Shown one piece after another: positions 21,493 through 32,209 of a stretch of 64,000 nucleotides of DNA (positions are counted from its first letter, which is position 1; each line of letters starts with the position of its first letter). Where the stretch lies: the NCBI GenBank assembly GCA_963576725.1, contig OY755252.1, forward strand, positions 24,066,655 through 24,130,654, in the 5' to 3' direction. The position numbers and the translations under genes are program-made. Origin of the DNA: Azorinus chamasolen. Lineage: Eukaryota > Mollusca > Bivalvia > Cardiida > Solecurtidae. A model generated the notes under the pieces. It did not search any database. It was given only the letters and a program-made list of their open reading frames with translations, and was not told the DNA's origin.

Positions 21493-21615
21493 GACCAATA
21501 ATGATACTTGATTTTTAACTATTGGGTGTTTACTGTATATGTCTTCTCGGCTTCTACAAGACTGGTGCTTCTAGAGAAGAGCTTGTTTCGGTACCTATCA
21601 TTTGATTGTTTTCAG

Positions 21616-21754
21616 AGCTCCTGTAAAGCAGCTTTGTTTGAGAACTGTCTTGAAGACGTTGACTGTTCAACTGTTAACGCCAATTGTTACAGCGGGACCT
21701 GTGAATGCCGACGTGGATTTGCTTACGATCGCATCTCGAGGAAATGTACTGCCA
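21616..21754 (+). CDS. Gene A exon 2: EB/EGF-like Cys-rich module
   Basis: The acceptor is ttgattgttttcag|AGC and the donor GCCA|gtaagt, both strong. The exon is 139 nt, 46 codons plus one base, entering in phase 0 as exon 1 requires and leaving in phase 1. The peptide has eight Cys (SSCK...ENCLEDVDC...NANCYSGTCECRRGF...RKCT), a pattern close to EB or EGF-like modules that link other domains in invertebrate extracellular proteins. The C-E-C-R-R-G-F-A-Y stretch is the most typical part. The exon ends with a lone A that joins GG of exon 3 to make Arg. Confidence 0.8.
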
Positions 21755-21759
21755 GTAAG

Positions 21760-22082
21760 TACAGTTTAACTTCAATATCTTGAACTTCAAGAGGGCATAC
21801 CAGTTACCTCGAGATAACAGAAATTAGAATATTCTATTTTCTAATCTGGTTAATTTCACAGCTTAATGCAGACCGTGTTGAAAGCTGAAACCTCCTGTTG
21901 GAACTTTCAGCATTACGTTCAGTCTGCATTAAGCTGTCACACGTGTTTCTATATATGCGTAGTGATACAATTTAGAACAGTTCTTTAATGTTTATTTTAG
22001 AAGTATCGAGCTTTTATTTCGAGTTATCATGAAGTTTAAGTTATCAGAGTTCGAAATTATATCGAAGTTCAACTATATGTCG
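21760..22082. repeat. MITE-F starting inside the exon 2 donor context
   Basis: The left end ACAGTTTAACTTC begins directly after gtaagt of the exon 2 donor. The right end is 'cgaagttcaactatatg' near 22082. The hairpin has arms 'gcttaatgcagaccgtgttgaaagct' and 'aactttcagcattacgttcagtctgcattaagc'. Confidence 0.7.
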
Positions 22083-22330
22083 AAATTGTAACAAAACATA
22101 TCTCTTGAGATAGAACCACATCGAATTGTCCTCTTTTTCCTTCATTTCTACATAATTATTCCAAAAAGAATTATGCCAGTGTTTTTATATCTTATATTAG
22201 TTTTTTAAACTATAATATGACAACGATAATGGTTTATTTTGTAAACATGATCTGGCTTAGTCAATAATCAATAGCAAGGATGCTGTTGTACGATGTTTTG
22301 GAGGATACCAGATCAAGATATGTACATGCA

Positions 22331-22512
22331 CACAGTAGAACATGTCTTAAAAGGCCATTCATTTTTTCAGCACAGGAGTCTTAAAAACCAGGTGGTTGCT
22401 TAAGAAAATGTAATGTAGAAAACTAGTGTCGAAGGGCATTAAGCTACTACCTGCCTTACAGACTCACAATTAGACTTGTTTTTGATAGGCGTTAAAGACG
22501 GATTGTACTGTA
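22331..22512. repeat. MITE-E, degenerate
   Basis: The ends are 'acagtagaacatgtcttaa' and 'tgtactgta', and the 'gtaatgtagaaaactagtgtcgaagggcattaagctactacctgcc' core remains. Confidence 0.55.
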
Positions 22513-22517
22513 TTCCA

Positions 22518-23075
22518 ATGTTTTATCACACCCCTATAGCGGTTCATGTTTTATCACATCCCTATAGCGGTTCATGTTTTATCACACCCCTATAGCAGTT
22601 CATGTTTTATCACACCCCTATAGCGGTTCATGTTTTATCACATCCTATAGCGGTTCATGTTTGATCACACCCCTATAGCGATTCATGTTTTATCACATCC
22701 CGATAGCGGTTCATGTTTTATCACATCCCTATAGCGGTTCATGTTTTATCACATCCCTATAGCGGTTCATGTTTTATCACACCCCTATAGCGGTTCATGT
22801 TTTATCACATCCCTATAGCGGTTCATGTTTTATCACATCCTATAGCGGTTCATGTTTTATCACACCCCTATAGCGGTTCAGGTTTTATCACATCCCTATA
22901 GCGGTTCATGTTTTATCACATCCTATAGCGGTTCATGTTTTATCACACCCCTATAGCGGTTCATGTTTTATCACATCCCTATAGCGGTTCATGTTTTATC
23001 ACATCCTATAGCGGTTCATGGTTTATCACACCCCTATAGAGGTTCATGTTTTATCACACCCCTATAGCGGTTCAT
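22518..23075. repeat. 28-bp minisatellite, about 20 copies
   Basis: The unit catgttttatcacaccccta-tagcggtt is repeated about 20 times. Variants alternate between cacacccc, cacatccc and the shortened cacatcc, suggesting local unit shuffling. It lies in gene A intron 2. Confidence 0.92.
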
Positions 23076-23109
23076 ACCATTATTTTGCGTGTCATATCTG
23101 TTTATAACA

Positions 23110-23440
23110 TACAGTTAGACTTCGTTATCTCGAACTTAAAGGGATTATGCATATTTGTGTTGTTCGAGATAACAGAGGTTCGTTCGAGTAATCTGATTTC
23201 TAATATGTACAATGTATCGTGTTCATAGTCTAATGCAGGTCTAGAGTAATAATGAAATGTCCTGAATGAGCTTTCCGCATTATTTAGACCTGCATTGAGC
23301 TGTCACTCGTGATTTTAGATACCCGTAGTTATATATTTTAAAGCAATTCTGTATTGTAAGTTTGAGAAGGACCAAACCTTTCGTTCGGGTTAACTCGAAG
23401 TTCGGCTTATCCGAGTTCGATATATCGAAGTTCAACGTAC
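23110..23440. repeat. MITE-F
   Basis: The ends are TACAGTTAGACTTCG and 'cgaagttcaacgta'. The inner pairs 'tctcgaacttaaaggga...tgttcgagataacaga' and 'gtctagagtaata...attatttagacctgcatt' give the typical F layout. Another F end fragment lies at about 23605-23655. Confidence 0.7.
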
Positions 23441-24027
23441 GTACTATATAGCAAATGATATAAATGGAGACGTAATGTCGCACTTATTATACTGACATAT
23501 TTTGTAGAAAAAGTGTTCATCTTCATCCTATTCTTAAAAAAAGTATGTTCTTCCTATTGTTATAATGCTTTGTCAGTGTGGTGGGAGAATGCTCCTCCCT
23601 GACCCTTTAACGAAGTTCGAGTTTTTTAGCTCGAGTTACCGAGATTCCACTGTTTATCGAATTAAATAAATGGTGACGTAATATCGAACTTCTTTTACTG
23701 ACTTATTTCGTAGAACAACTTAGACAAGTGTTCATCCTATTGTTAAACATGTTGGGACGTGGCTATCAAACACGCACCACACAAAATCCTATTTACACCT
23801 TTGCTGGTTAGACAAAACTCTAACGGTTCCTGTAGGAACTACTCGTCAGGGTCAGTTCTGTTTGCTTGAAGAAATTTTATATACAATGTCACTGTTTTTA
23901 CAGTTCCCGAAATAGGTAAAAAAAACCATTTATCTATCGGTCAGTATATAAAATGATTTGACGAATATTCATGAAAGTCATGAATTTGTATATGCATATT
24001 CATGAGATGAAGGTTGTTGATTGGCCT

Positions 24028-24205
24028 GGGTCCATGCTTATAAAGCTTTTAGTTGAGTCTGAGTTTCGTGCTCAAGCTTTTGATTGGTCAGATTTCAGTT
24101 CTCAAGCTTTTGATTGGTCAGATTTGAGTCAAAGGCTCAAATCTGACCAATCAAAAGCTTGAGAACGTTCTCAGACTCAACTAAAAGTTTTATAAGCATG
24201 GACCC
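24028..24205. repeat. MITE-D hairpin
   Basis: The ends are GGGTCCATGCTTATAAAGC and its inverse, with the same inner 'gattggtcagattt' duplication on one arm as at 14634. Confidence 0.85.
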
Positions 24206-24237
24206 TGGTTTACACTTATGTTGTTAACTTTTGTATC

Positions 24238-24740
24238 TAGATTCAGATTTCAAGTATATGCTTAAACACATTTCGAGTCTCTGAATGCAGGTATATGCAT
24301 AAGCTCATTATTTTTACACTCATATATCAAGTATGTTCTTAAATACATTTCTAGACTCTGACTCCAGGTATATTCTTGAACACGTTATTTTTTTATTCAG
24401 ATGCCAGGTATGTTCTTAAACCCATTCCCTCATATTGACGACTTTTGACGACTCTGTAAAACTTACTTTGTGAAACCATTGTGATAAATAGAGCATTTGC
24501 TCCTATAGGATCAAATGCTCTATTTATCACAATGGTTTCAAACTACATAATTCTAAAATTCTCCTTTTCTCTAGTTTATGCTCCTTTTCGGTAGATTTAT
24601 TCAAAAAGGTTGGATCTAAAAATAGCCTATGAGGTTAACACGTTTTGTATAGTTTCAGATTTAAGGTAGATTGTTAAACACATTTCTCGACAAACATCTC
24701 AAGTATATTCTCACAAACAATCACTTCTTGAGAATATAAA
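24238..24740. repeat. Degenerate tandem repeat interrupted by MITE-C
   Basis: The phrases 'caagtatatgcttaaacacatttcgagtctctg' and variants recur about four times on both sides of a complete MITE-C (24416-24637), whose hairpin is nearly perfect around TTTGCTCCTATAGGATCAAA. Confidence 0.7.
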
Positions 24741-24924
24741 ATTGGTTAATTATTACAAGAATATACAACAGATAATGTGTTAATTCACTGAATGTTTTAT
24801 ATTGACATGAACAAAATAACTTCTAACTTGTCAATAGGAGTCGTCTGAGATTGTTCTACTTTTTTTCCAAAGGCGTAATCACGGAATAACGGGTTAATGA
24901 TATATGGCTACTGAACAGCGAATT

Positions 24925-25030
24925 GGTTAAACCTTGGTTGTCACATGCAAACAGTGCAGACCCAGATCAGAGAGCTCATAGAGGACCCTTCTGATTAGAG
25001 TCTGCACTGTTTGGCATTCAATATCGTTTT
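24925..25030. repeat. MITE-J core
   Basis: The hairpin 'gcaaacagtgcagacccagatcagagagctc' pairs with 'gacccttctgattagagtctgcactgtttg'. Confidence 0.6.
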
Positions 25031-25450
25031 GCATTTGTTATACACCCGAAGTTAACTGGTCGTATTATGGTATGGCGCTAGTCCGCCTGTCCGTCCGTCT
25101 GTCCTTCCGACCGACCGCCCGCCCGCCCTGATGATGACGTCAAACAAGATGTTGAAGCATTTCTTGAGGCCCAAGATGCCACCTTCTACAGGGAAGGTAT
25201 CCAAATGCTCCAACACCGTTGGACAAAGTGTGTAAGTTTGCAAGGTGACTACGTTGAAAAATAAATGAAAATATTGAGGTCAAACTGCTTCTCCCTGCCT
25301 CAGGCCACGGACTTATCAATCACCCCTCATACTTCGGGCGTATAATGCTCCGACACACGGGGCTCTTGTTACTCTTTCTTACTGTATGGTCTATACCAAA
25401 ACAAGTGATGAACTATTCCACTTCGATAACTCAACGATATACGGGTTAAT
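25031..25450. other. Intronic, with (CCGT)n/(CCGC)n tract
   Basis: A pyrimidine-rich tract 'gtccgcctgtccgtccgtctgtcc...gcccgcccgccc' at about 25080-25128 resembles the head of molluscan dispersed repeats at 2820 and 56430. No exon signal was seen. Confidence 0.45.
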
Positions 25451-25484
25451 TATTATGCAACCCTTTACTTCATAGATACGTGTT

Positions 25485-25685
25485 TTAACTCTTTTGCTGC
25501 CAAATTTTATCGTCTGCAAACTTAGGCGTCTGCTTCAATTTTTATGTTTTATTTTCTTCAGTTTTTGTTTAAAAAATAGTCACACTAACAAACAATTTGG
25601 ATACTGATGAGACGCCGAGTTACATCTGAATCTAAATTGCTTGCATAGGAAAATACAGATGTGACATGGGCAGCGAAAGAGTTAA
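25485..25685. repeat. MITE-G, internally deleted, nested in A'-type sequence
   Basis: It runs from TTAACTCTTTTGCTGCC to GGCAGCGAAAGAGTTAA. The core keeps 'tttggatactgatgagacgccgagttac' but has lost most of the second arm. Flanking text before and after resembles a split MITE-A'. Confidence 0.65.
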
Positions 25686-25731
25686 TATCTTTGCTAACAG
25701 AGTATTAGCCGTCTGGGTAGGATTTGGTTTG

Positions 25732-26141
25732 TTTAATCTATTCCTCCATAGGCTATTTTTAGATCCATCGTCTTTGAATGAATCTACACAAACGTGGCAT
25801 TTACTAGAGAAACGTAAACTTTAAGAATTTTGTAGTTTGAAGCCATTGTGATAAATAGAGCATTTGCTCCTATAGGACTAAATGTTCTGTTTATCACAAT
25901 AGTTCCGAGAAGTAGTTGTTACAGAGGCGTAATCATGGAGGAAAGGGTTATCCCTTACAATGCTGAACTGTCAAACGGAATATTCCAAATTTACACAGGT
26001 CAAGCTTACGGTGAATATGTAGGAATTATTCTAAAGAAAAGTATAACATGACAAACAGTGCAGACTCTAGAAGCCGACTCATCTAGACTTACACTGTTTG
26101 CAAAGGACATTACTGACTCACCAAACGCATTGTAAGGGTTA
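25732..26141. repeat. MITE-C then J-like MITE, ending 30 bp before gene A exon 3
   Basis: The MITE-C is at 25732-25950 with hairpin 'agccattgtgataaatagagcatttgctcctatagg'. The following 25949-26141 matches 16928-17105 and ends in gtaagggttag. Confidence 0.7.
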
Positions 26142-26171
26142 GTACAGGAGCGTATTATTCTTATGTTTCAG

Positions 26172-26422
26172 GGTGTGATACATACGGGTCCACTTTCTCT
26201 GTTATTCACAATTCTGTAATAACAGGAGTCAATGATGCATACTACAATCTCACTCTGCAACGCTGTGCTGAGTATTGTCTCAATACTACCAGGTATATAT
26301 GTCGATCATTCGGATTAACGAGTAGGAACGTGTGTTACATGTCGAGATATATTTTACAAGACCAACTTTCGTTCAACCACGCGAGCCCGGTGGCTGGTTT
26401 TTACACTAGAAATTGTAACTAA
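26172..26422 (+). CDS. Gene A exon 3: PAN/Apple module and stop codon
   Basis: The acceptor is ttatgtttcag|GG; the two bases GG complete the Arg codon begun in exon 2, and the frame stays open for 82 codons to TAA at 26420-26422. The peptide is a good PAN_1-type module: the 'leucine-CaeyCl' helix segment (LQRCAEYCLN), the CRSFGL strand, then VCYMS, and a terminal TRNC. The spacing of the middle Cys is C-x3-C-x7-C-x10-C. The joined product of gene A is about 229 residues, secreted, with Apple-like, EB/EGF-like and PAN modules and no membrane anchor. PAN modules bind proteins or sugars; the ligand here is unknown. No clear poly(A) signal was seen before the antisense LINE fragment. Confidence 0.85.
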
Positions 26423-26484
26423 CAACGACGTCTCTACGGACAAGCATACATGCTTACAATCAATCCGTGTGTGCTCTATCCTGG

Positions 26485-26751
26485 TCACCTGGGTCCCTTA
26501 ACTCTGGAACAAGTCGTGGGGCACGGCAGGATTGATTTTCTCATCAATATCTTCCACTTTTGTCTGTTGTGTGCCAGCTTTTGCGTCTCTGCAAATGTAT
26601 TGCCAGTCAATTCATCGATGTTGTCGACCCACTTCTTCTTTTGTCGTCCTGTACGTCTCCCTCCCTCGATTGTACCTTGGAGGATGCTCTTTGAGAGTCC
26701 ATTTGCTACTGTGATGTGACCATACCATTGTAGTCTACGCCTTTTAACCAT
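26485..26751 (-). pseudogene. RTE-like LINE, C-terminal reverse-transcriptase ORF fragment
   Basis: The minus-strand reading contains RRLQWYGHITVANGLSKSIL then EGGRRTGRQKKKWVDNI and LAHNRQKW, the conserved tail of RTE/BovB-like and related non-LTR retrotransposon polyproteins (recognised from family knowledge). About 88 codons are open. The upstream side is cut by a MITE-B at 26744, so the copy is 5'-truncated. It starts about 63 bases past the gene A stop codon and is antisense to it. Confidence 0.8.
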
Positions 26752-26993
26752 TCTCTTGCTGAATTTTAAAATACATATCTCCTTCTTTACCCATGTCCTG
26801 CTGTATAATTACATATATCTTCACTGTGTACAAGTATTTCGCTGTGCAATCACTGCTGTGGAGTGCACTGGTTGCACAATCAGCTTGTAAATAGTGCAGA
26901 CCCTGATGAGACAGCTCCTGCAGGAGCTGTCTCATCTGGATGTTCGCTATTTACAGGTAGGTATATTGACGTGAATATCAAGCGAAGGGTTAA
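26744..26993 (+). repeat. MITE-B, complete
   Basis: The ends are TTAACCATTCTCTTGC and GCGAAGGGTTAA, with a perfect apex CAGCTCCTGCAGGAGCTG. It abuts the LINE fragment. Confidence 0.88.
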
Positions 26994-27219
26994 TAGATGC
27001 TGGGAGGTCTACGTAAATGTTTACGTATAATTTGATTATGTCTCTTATGCATTCATTTGTGATATAATATAGATACCCAAGATAGTACGATAGCATCTCA
27101 TTTCTGGAAATTCCCCTACTGTTACTGAGGCTCAGATAAAAGTCCTAAATTAAAAAAACATTTTCTAGAATAGCTTCTCTACTCCTCCCATCAACTAATA
27201 CTGTGACCATTGTTTGGAA

Positions 27220-27428
27220 TACAGTAAAACTCCGCTAACGCGACCACTTAATAAACAGCCACTTGTGTCGTTTAAAGCAGGTGGTTGCTTAATGCAGGAC
27301 GAAAGTTATGCAGAAAGCTCCTAGAGGAGCTTTCTGCATAACTTTCGTCCTGCATTAATCTACCACCTGCCTCTGCCACCCAGAAGTATGCCCCTTTTTG
27401 GTGGTCGCATTAGCGGAGTTTTACTGTA
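27220..27428. repeat. MITE-E, complete
   Basis: The TACAGTAAAACTCCGCTAACGCGACC end pairs with ggtggtcgcattagcggagttttactgta. The inner hairpin (about 27290-27360) is perfect around AAAGCTCCTAGAGGAGCTTT. Confidence 0.88.
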
Positions 27429-28180
27429 ACCTCTTGTAGACGATGTTGATGAGTGGTCACACAATAAGGATGAGTAGAGAAATGTATATATTGCTGTGAA
27501 AGATTCAGAAAGAAAGTACCGTTCCGTGTTGTTTCCAACAGTTGGGACAGAGTATGGGGATCATCATGAATAAACGCTTGGTAACTGTTAAACTGTTTTG
27601 CTCATTACGCGCATAGTGTACAGGCGAAGAAACACAATAATTCTACTATAGCCATATATATCGTGCATATTACGGCACATTTTGGTCATGTAGCTCAGAC
27701 AAGGAACCGTTCTGTGAAGCTTGATAGTGCATATGTATTTATTAGGGTGCTCGTGTTGTTGAATTGCTTTTGTGAAAATTGTAAGGAGTTGTCTGTTCAT
27801 TCTGTTTAGTATTACATCGGTAAATTCATATTTCATAAATTCATATTTGTAGTCGTTCTCAAGATCTAGCGTGATAATGTCAAATCTGCCAGAGGATATT
27901 CTTGTTGACAGAGTGATAGCTATTACGCAAGACATGATAGGAATCGAAATAACCGAATTAGCCGTCAGATACCTTTGTATACACTTTAACCTGTCAGAGA
28001 GGTCACGTGGTCCAACCAACCCTGACCACCCTTGCATTTTCAAAACAAAAGAGTTCTGGTTTAGTCTTTGGGTAGCGAAGTTCGAAATTTCGGGTTTACA
28101 CGGACGGCAAACATCGGCCGGGAAAATGTAGTTTATTTTAGTGGGTGGCATCTGCCACCTTTTTCGTCTGTGTTCGTAAT
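27429..28180. other. Intergenic, unassigned; open frames on both strands
   Basis: A 253-codon minus frame (27588-28349) and an 86-codon plus frame (27871-28131) overlap. The minus frame includes residues translated from a (CA)n tract and neither shows a domain I recognise, so I do not call a gene. Confidence 0.4.
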
Positions 28181-28184
28181 TCCG

Positions 28185-28210
28185 ACACACACACACACAC
28201 ACACACACAC
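28185..28210. repeat. (CA)n microsatellite
   Basis: An uninterrupted run of about 13 CA dinucleotides. Confidence 0.9.
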
Positions 28211-28506
28211 TTACAATGATAACATTTCTACAAATTGTTCTTAGCGTGGATTTCCATACTTGACATTTTTGGATACTTAAACTGTACAGATGAACTTTCA
28301 ACTGCGTTTTGTTATACATATTATCCATTCGGAACTTTCCTAAATACAATACTGAACCTACAGAACTTCTTCATTCCTTCATGTCAGATTTAAAATGATT
28401 TGTTAATTTCTCCAGGCCGGACTTATACCTTTCATGCATCCATATTTTTCAATTCGAATACAAATGAATATCAGTAGTACAACACTGGCATTATCTCAGC
28501 ACCTGT

Positions 28507-28733
28507 TTAACCCTTTCCTCCATAAATACGCATTTCTACGCCTCTATAAAAATCACCTATTGAAATCATTGTGATAAATAAAGCATTTATTCCTATAGGA
28601 GCAAATGCTCTATTTATCACAATGGTTTCAAACTACAAAATTTTAACAATTTCCTTTTCTCTAGTTCATGCTCCTTTTCGGTAGATTTATTCAAAGAGGA
28701 TATATCTAAAAATAGCCTATTAGGGAAATGGTT
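28507..28733. repeat. MITE-C
   Basis: It runs from TTAACCCTTTCCTCCATA to gggaaatggtta, with hairpin 'tcattgtgataaataaagcatttattcctataggagcaaatgctctatt'. Confidence 0.8.
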
Positions 28734-28794
28734 ATACATCCAGAAATATAGTTGGTTTGAGTGAGTTAGACGTTACTGTATTACTGGTTAACGC

Positions 28795-29248
28795 TTAACC
28801 CATTTGAGTCCAGTGTCCAGTAAGAAGGAAACATGCAGACCTGTAGACCCTGATCAGAGAAGTCATGAAGGAGCCCTCTGATTGGGGTCTGCGCTCTTTG
28901 CTGAACCCACCAATGTCAATAAACAGCAAAAAAATGTTTGCAGTGTCTCCTCAGCATTGCAACCGAATAGTTTCGGAAGTAGGGTTTGGGCGGATTTTCT
29001 TTAACCCTTCTTTTGCTGAATTTTAAAACACATTTCTCCTTCTTTACCCATGCCCTGTTGCATAATTACATATATCGTCACTGTGTACATGTATTTCGCT
29101 GTGCAATCACTGCTGTGGAGTGCACTGGTTGCACAGCCAACTTGTAAATAGTGCAGACCCTGATGAGACAGCTCCTAAATATTCACTATAAGCTTGACCT
29201 GTTTGAATTTTGGAATAGTCCATTGAAATGTTAGCGTTGTAAGGGTTA
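28795..29248. repeat. MITE-J interrupted or followed by truncated MITE-B
   Basis: The J core is at 28850-28905. A MITE-B starts at 29001 and stops inside its hairpin at about 29175 (gagacagctcct|aaatattcac). J-type right-end text, 'gaatagtccattgaaatg...gtaagggttaa', follows. Confidence 0.65.
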
Positions 29249-29299
29249 ATGACATATTCTACTGATTGATAAATAGGCTAAATAGGATAAACTTTAGCC

Positions 29300-29690
29300 G
29301 GCTGTTGGCGGATGCTTGATTATCTATGCAATCATTTTGGATGCTTGGTTAACTATGTACACATGTTGGATGCTTGATTATCTATCCAAACATATTGAAT
29401 GCTTGATTATCTATGCAATCATTTTGGATGTTTGATTATCTACATGATGTAATCATGTTGGATGCTTGATTATCTATGTAAACATTTTCGTTGCTTGATT
29501 ATCTATGTAAACATTTTGGTTGCTTGCTTATCTATGCAAATATTTTGGATGCTTGATTATCTATGCAAACATATTGGACGCTTGGTTATCTATGTATTAT
29601 CTTTGTAATCATGTTAGATGCTTGGTTATAATGTATGCAGTCATTTCGGATGCTTGATTATCTATGCAAACATTTTGGACGCTTGGATGT
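29300..29690. repeat. About 29-bp minisatellite
   Basis: Units of 'atgcttgattatctatgcaa-acattttgg' repeat about 13 times with much point variation. Confidence 0.85.
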
Positions 29691-29726
29691 TCGTAAATTA
29701 AAACCTTTTTAAGAATAACTTCTACA

Positions 29727-29822
29727 TTTCTCTACCAAATCCTATGTTGTGACCACTCTTTAGAATCGTCTTGAAGAGACTATTCTAAAAATAAATCACA
29801 ACATAGGGTTTGGTGGAGAAAT
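29727..29822. repeat. MITE-I hairpin
   Basis: The left arm 'ctctaccaaatcctatgttgtgacc' pairs with 'atcacaacatagggtttggtggagaaat'. The apex is gtcttgaagagac. Confidence 0.8.
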
Positions 29823-29920
29823 GACGATTTTAGTACATGTATCTGAGTACGCACCTTTATCTGTAGCACTGCTCAACTGACGTCGTTGACATTTTCTAAT
29901 GACAACAACAAAAGATCCTT

Positions 29921-30114
29921 TTAACCCATTCCTCATATAGACGCTTTGGTAAAAGTCACTATCTGAAACCATTGTGGGAGCAAATGCTCTATTTATCACA
30001 ATGGTTTAAAAACTAAACAATTCTAAAATGTTCCCTTTTTCTAGTTAATGCTCCTTTTCGGTAGACTTTTTAAAAAAGTAGGATCTGAAAATAGCTTATG
30101 AGGGAATGGGTTAA
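29921..30114. repeat. MITE-C, one hairpin arm deleted
   Basis: It runs from TTAACCCATTCCTCA to GGGAATGGGTTAA; only one 'gagcaaatgctctatttatcacaatgg' arm is present in full. Confidence 0.8.
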
Positions 30115-30505
30115 CGCGTGTATATGTAATATAGAATTACGTATATGATTCAAGAATACCGTTTTATTCTAAACCGTTGATTGTGAGTACTCCTCTTTAG
30201 AATCGTCTCTTCTATAATGAATATTAACAACAAAGTAAACAATGGGACGATCATAGTGTAAATAATACGTTTAATGATCTATGGCCCCGCAAGGCAATGG
30301 ATTTAGAAATAAAGTTCAAATAATTCGAGTTATGTTTATATTATAACATGTACAACTCAAACATAAATGCTTGTGTTTTATGTACGAGGGCTGTCACAGT
30401 AAATCATGGAAGTTTTTTATAACTCGTATAAGGGACGTTTTTGGAAATTCAAATTTGGCATACATATATGATAACTTGGAACAACCCTCGAAAGTTCTGA
30501 ATACA

Positions 30506-30732
30506 GGTAACCATTTCCCTGTTCTGTGTTTATTCCAAATTTCATGGACAGAATAGTTATAATGAAATCTGGACGGCGGAACATTGTAGCCATTTTAAAA
30601 GCTAAAGAAGCATATCATTCAAATTCCATCAGCAAACCGAGCAGACCCTGATCAGACGGATCCTTTAAGAGTCGTGTGATCCGGGTCTACTCTGTTTTGA
30701 AATGCGTGAAAACACTTTTAGGAAAGGGTTAA
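30506..30732 (-). repeat. MITE-A copy
   Basis: The reverse-orientation copy carries 'ccctgttctgtgtttattccaaatttca' at the left and ggaaagggttaa at the right. Its core is imperfect (gatcagacggatcctttaagagtcgtgtgatcc). Confidence 0.75.
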
Positions 30733-30734
30733 AA

Positions 30735-31335
30735 CGAAGAAAGGCTAATAATACAGTTTCGATTAAATGATTGTTTGAAGAAAGGCTAAAAATACAGTTA
30801 CAACTAAACGACTGTTTGAAGAAAGGCTAAAATTGCATTTACGACTAACGACTGTTTGAAGAAAGGCTTATAAAACAGTTACACGTACGTCTAAACGACT
30901 AACTATTTGAAGGAAGGCTTATAATACATTTAGGAGAGTTACGACTAAACGACTATTTGAAGGAAGGCTTATAATACAGTAAAGACAAAACGACTGGTTG
31001 GAGGAAGGCTCATAATACCGTAACGCATAACAAACTGTTTGAATGATGCCAAACGATACAGTTACGACTCAACGACTGTCTGCTAATACAATTACGTTTC
31101 AAAGAATTCTGAAGGAATATTACGACTGGCTGATAGAAGGCTAATAATATAGGATCGACTTAACCACCATGTGACTGTAAATGAAGACTTATAAATGACT
31201 GTCTGAAGGAAGGATAATAATACAGTTTTGACTCAAACGTCCCTCTCAAGGAGTTCTAATAATTCATTTACGACAATACTCCATGCAGGAATGCTAATAA
31301 TACAGATATGACTCTCTGAAGTAAGGTTTGTAATG
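30735..31335. repeat. Degenerate minisatellite, about 40-bp unit
   Basis: The phrase 'gaagaaaggctaataatacagttacgactaaacgactgttt' recurs about a dozen times, increasingly diverged to the right. Confidence 0.8.
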
Positions 31336-31365
31336 CGTCAATTATCTTTAAGCAATTAATAGAGA

Positions 31366-31566
31366 ACCCCTCTAATGTGACTACTTAATGGATAAACATA
31401 TCTGTCTTGATAAGCAGTGGGCTGCTTAATGCAGGTCGACAGTAATGCAGAAAGCTCATATAGGAGCTTTCTGCATAACTTTCGTCCTGCATTAAGCTAT
31501 CGCCTGCATTTGGCCCCCAGAATTAGGCCCCTTTTTGGTGGTCGCATTAGAGGGGGTTTACTTTAT
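31366..31566. repeat. MITE-E
   Basis: The inverted ends 'gaacccctctaatgtgac' and 'gtggtcgcattagagggggttt' flank a hairpin with apex aaagctcatataggagcttt. Confidence 0.8.
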
Positions 31567-31977
31567 ATGATATAGATATAGATTTGATAGCGATATAGAT
31601 AAAGGTGTGTATTAAAGTATTAAAATCGAGTATACATGTATATTGTTTACCATGATAAAATCCTCCAAACTTAATATGTTGTGACCACTTTTTTATCGTT
31701 TCGTGCAGTATCAGCATAGGGATTTACGGAGAAATAAATCCGTTACTGTTTGAAATGAATAAATGCACGCATATTACTTGGATTACAGCCTTCCGCATAT
31801 GTACAATATTAACATAAGAAATAATGGCAGATTAGATTAATTCTAATAATGACGCATGACGATATGATATTTTAATCAGATTTACATTATTCGATGAGCA
31901 GACAGACCATACAGGAGCTGTCTAGTATTTTTCTACTGTATTGTAAACGACAAAACTATGTTGTAAAGGCTTAGCAT

Positions 31978-32209
31978 TTAACCCATTTCCTTACAGGCTA
32001 TATCTTTTAGAAAGAACCTCTTTGAACAGATGTATCGAAACGGAGCATTTACTAGAGAAAAGGAATTTTTTAGAATTATGTTTGTTTTGAGCCATTGTGG
32101 TAAATAGAGCATTTGCTCCTATGGAGCAAATGCTCTATATATCAAAATGGTTTCAAAAAGTGACTTTTATAGAGGCGTAGAAAGGCGTATTATGGAGAAA
32201 ATGGGTTAA
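31978..32209. repeat. MITE-C
   Basis: The ends TTAACCCATTTCC and AAATGGGTTAA and the hairpin around TTTGCTCCTATGGAGCAAA are intact. Confidence 0.85.

Noticed and set aside
22518..23075. CRISPR-like array
   Set aside because: The 28-bp units are directly adjacent with no unique spacers, and the DNA is eukaryotic; it is a minisatellite.
26450..26719. 89-codon + strand frame opposite the LINE fragment
   Set aside because: Shadow of the minus-strand RTE-like reading frame, which has the recognisable motifs.
27588..28349. The longest open frame in the window (253 codons, minus strand)
   Set aside because: It includes Cys-Val repeats translated from a (CA)n tract, overlaps another frame on the + strand, and shows no recognisable domain or splice context. 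Most likely chance.
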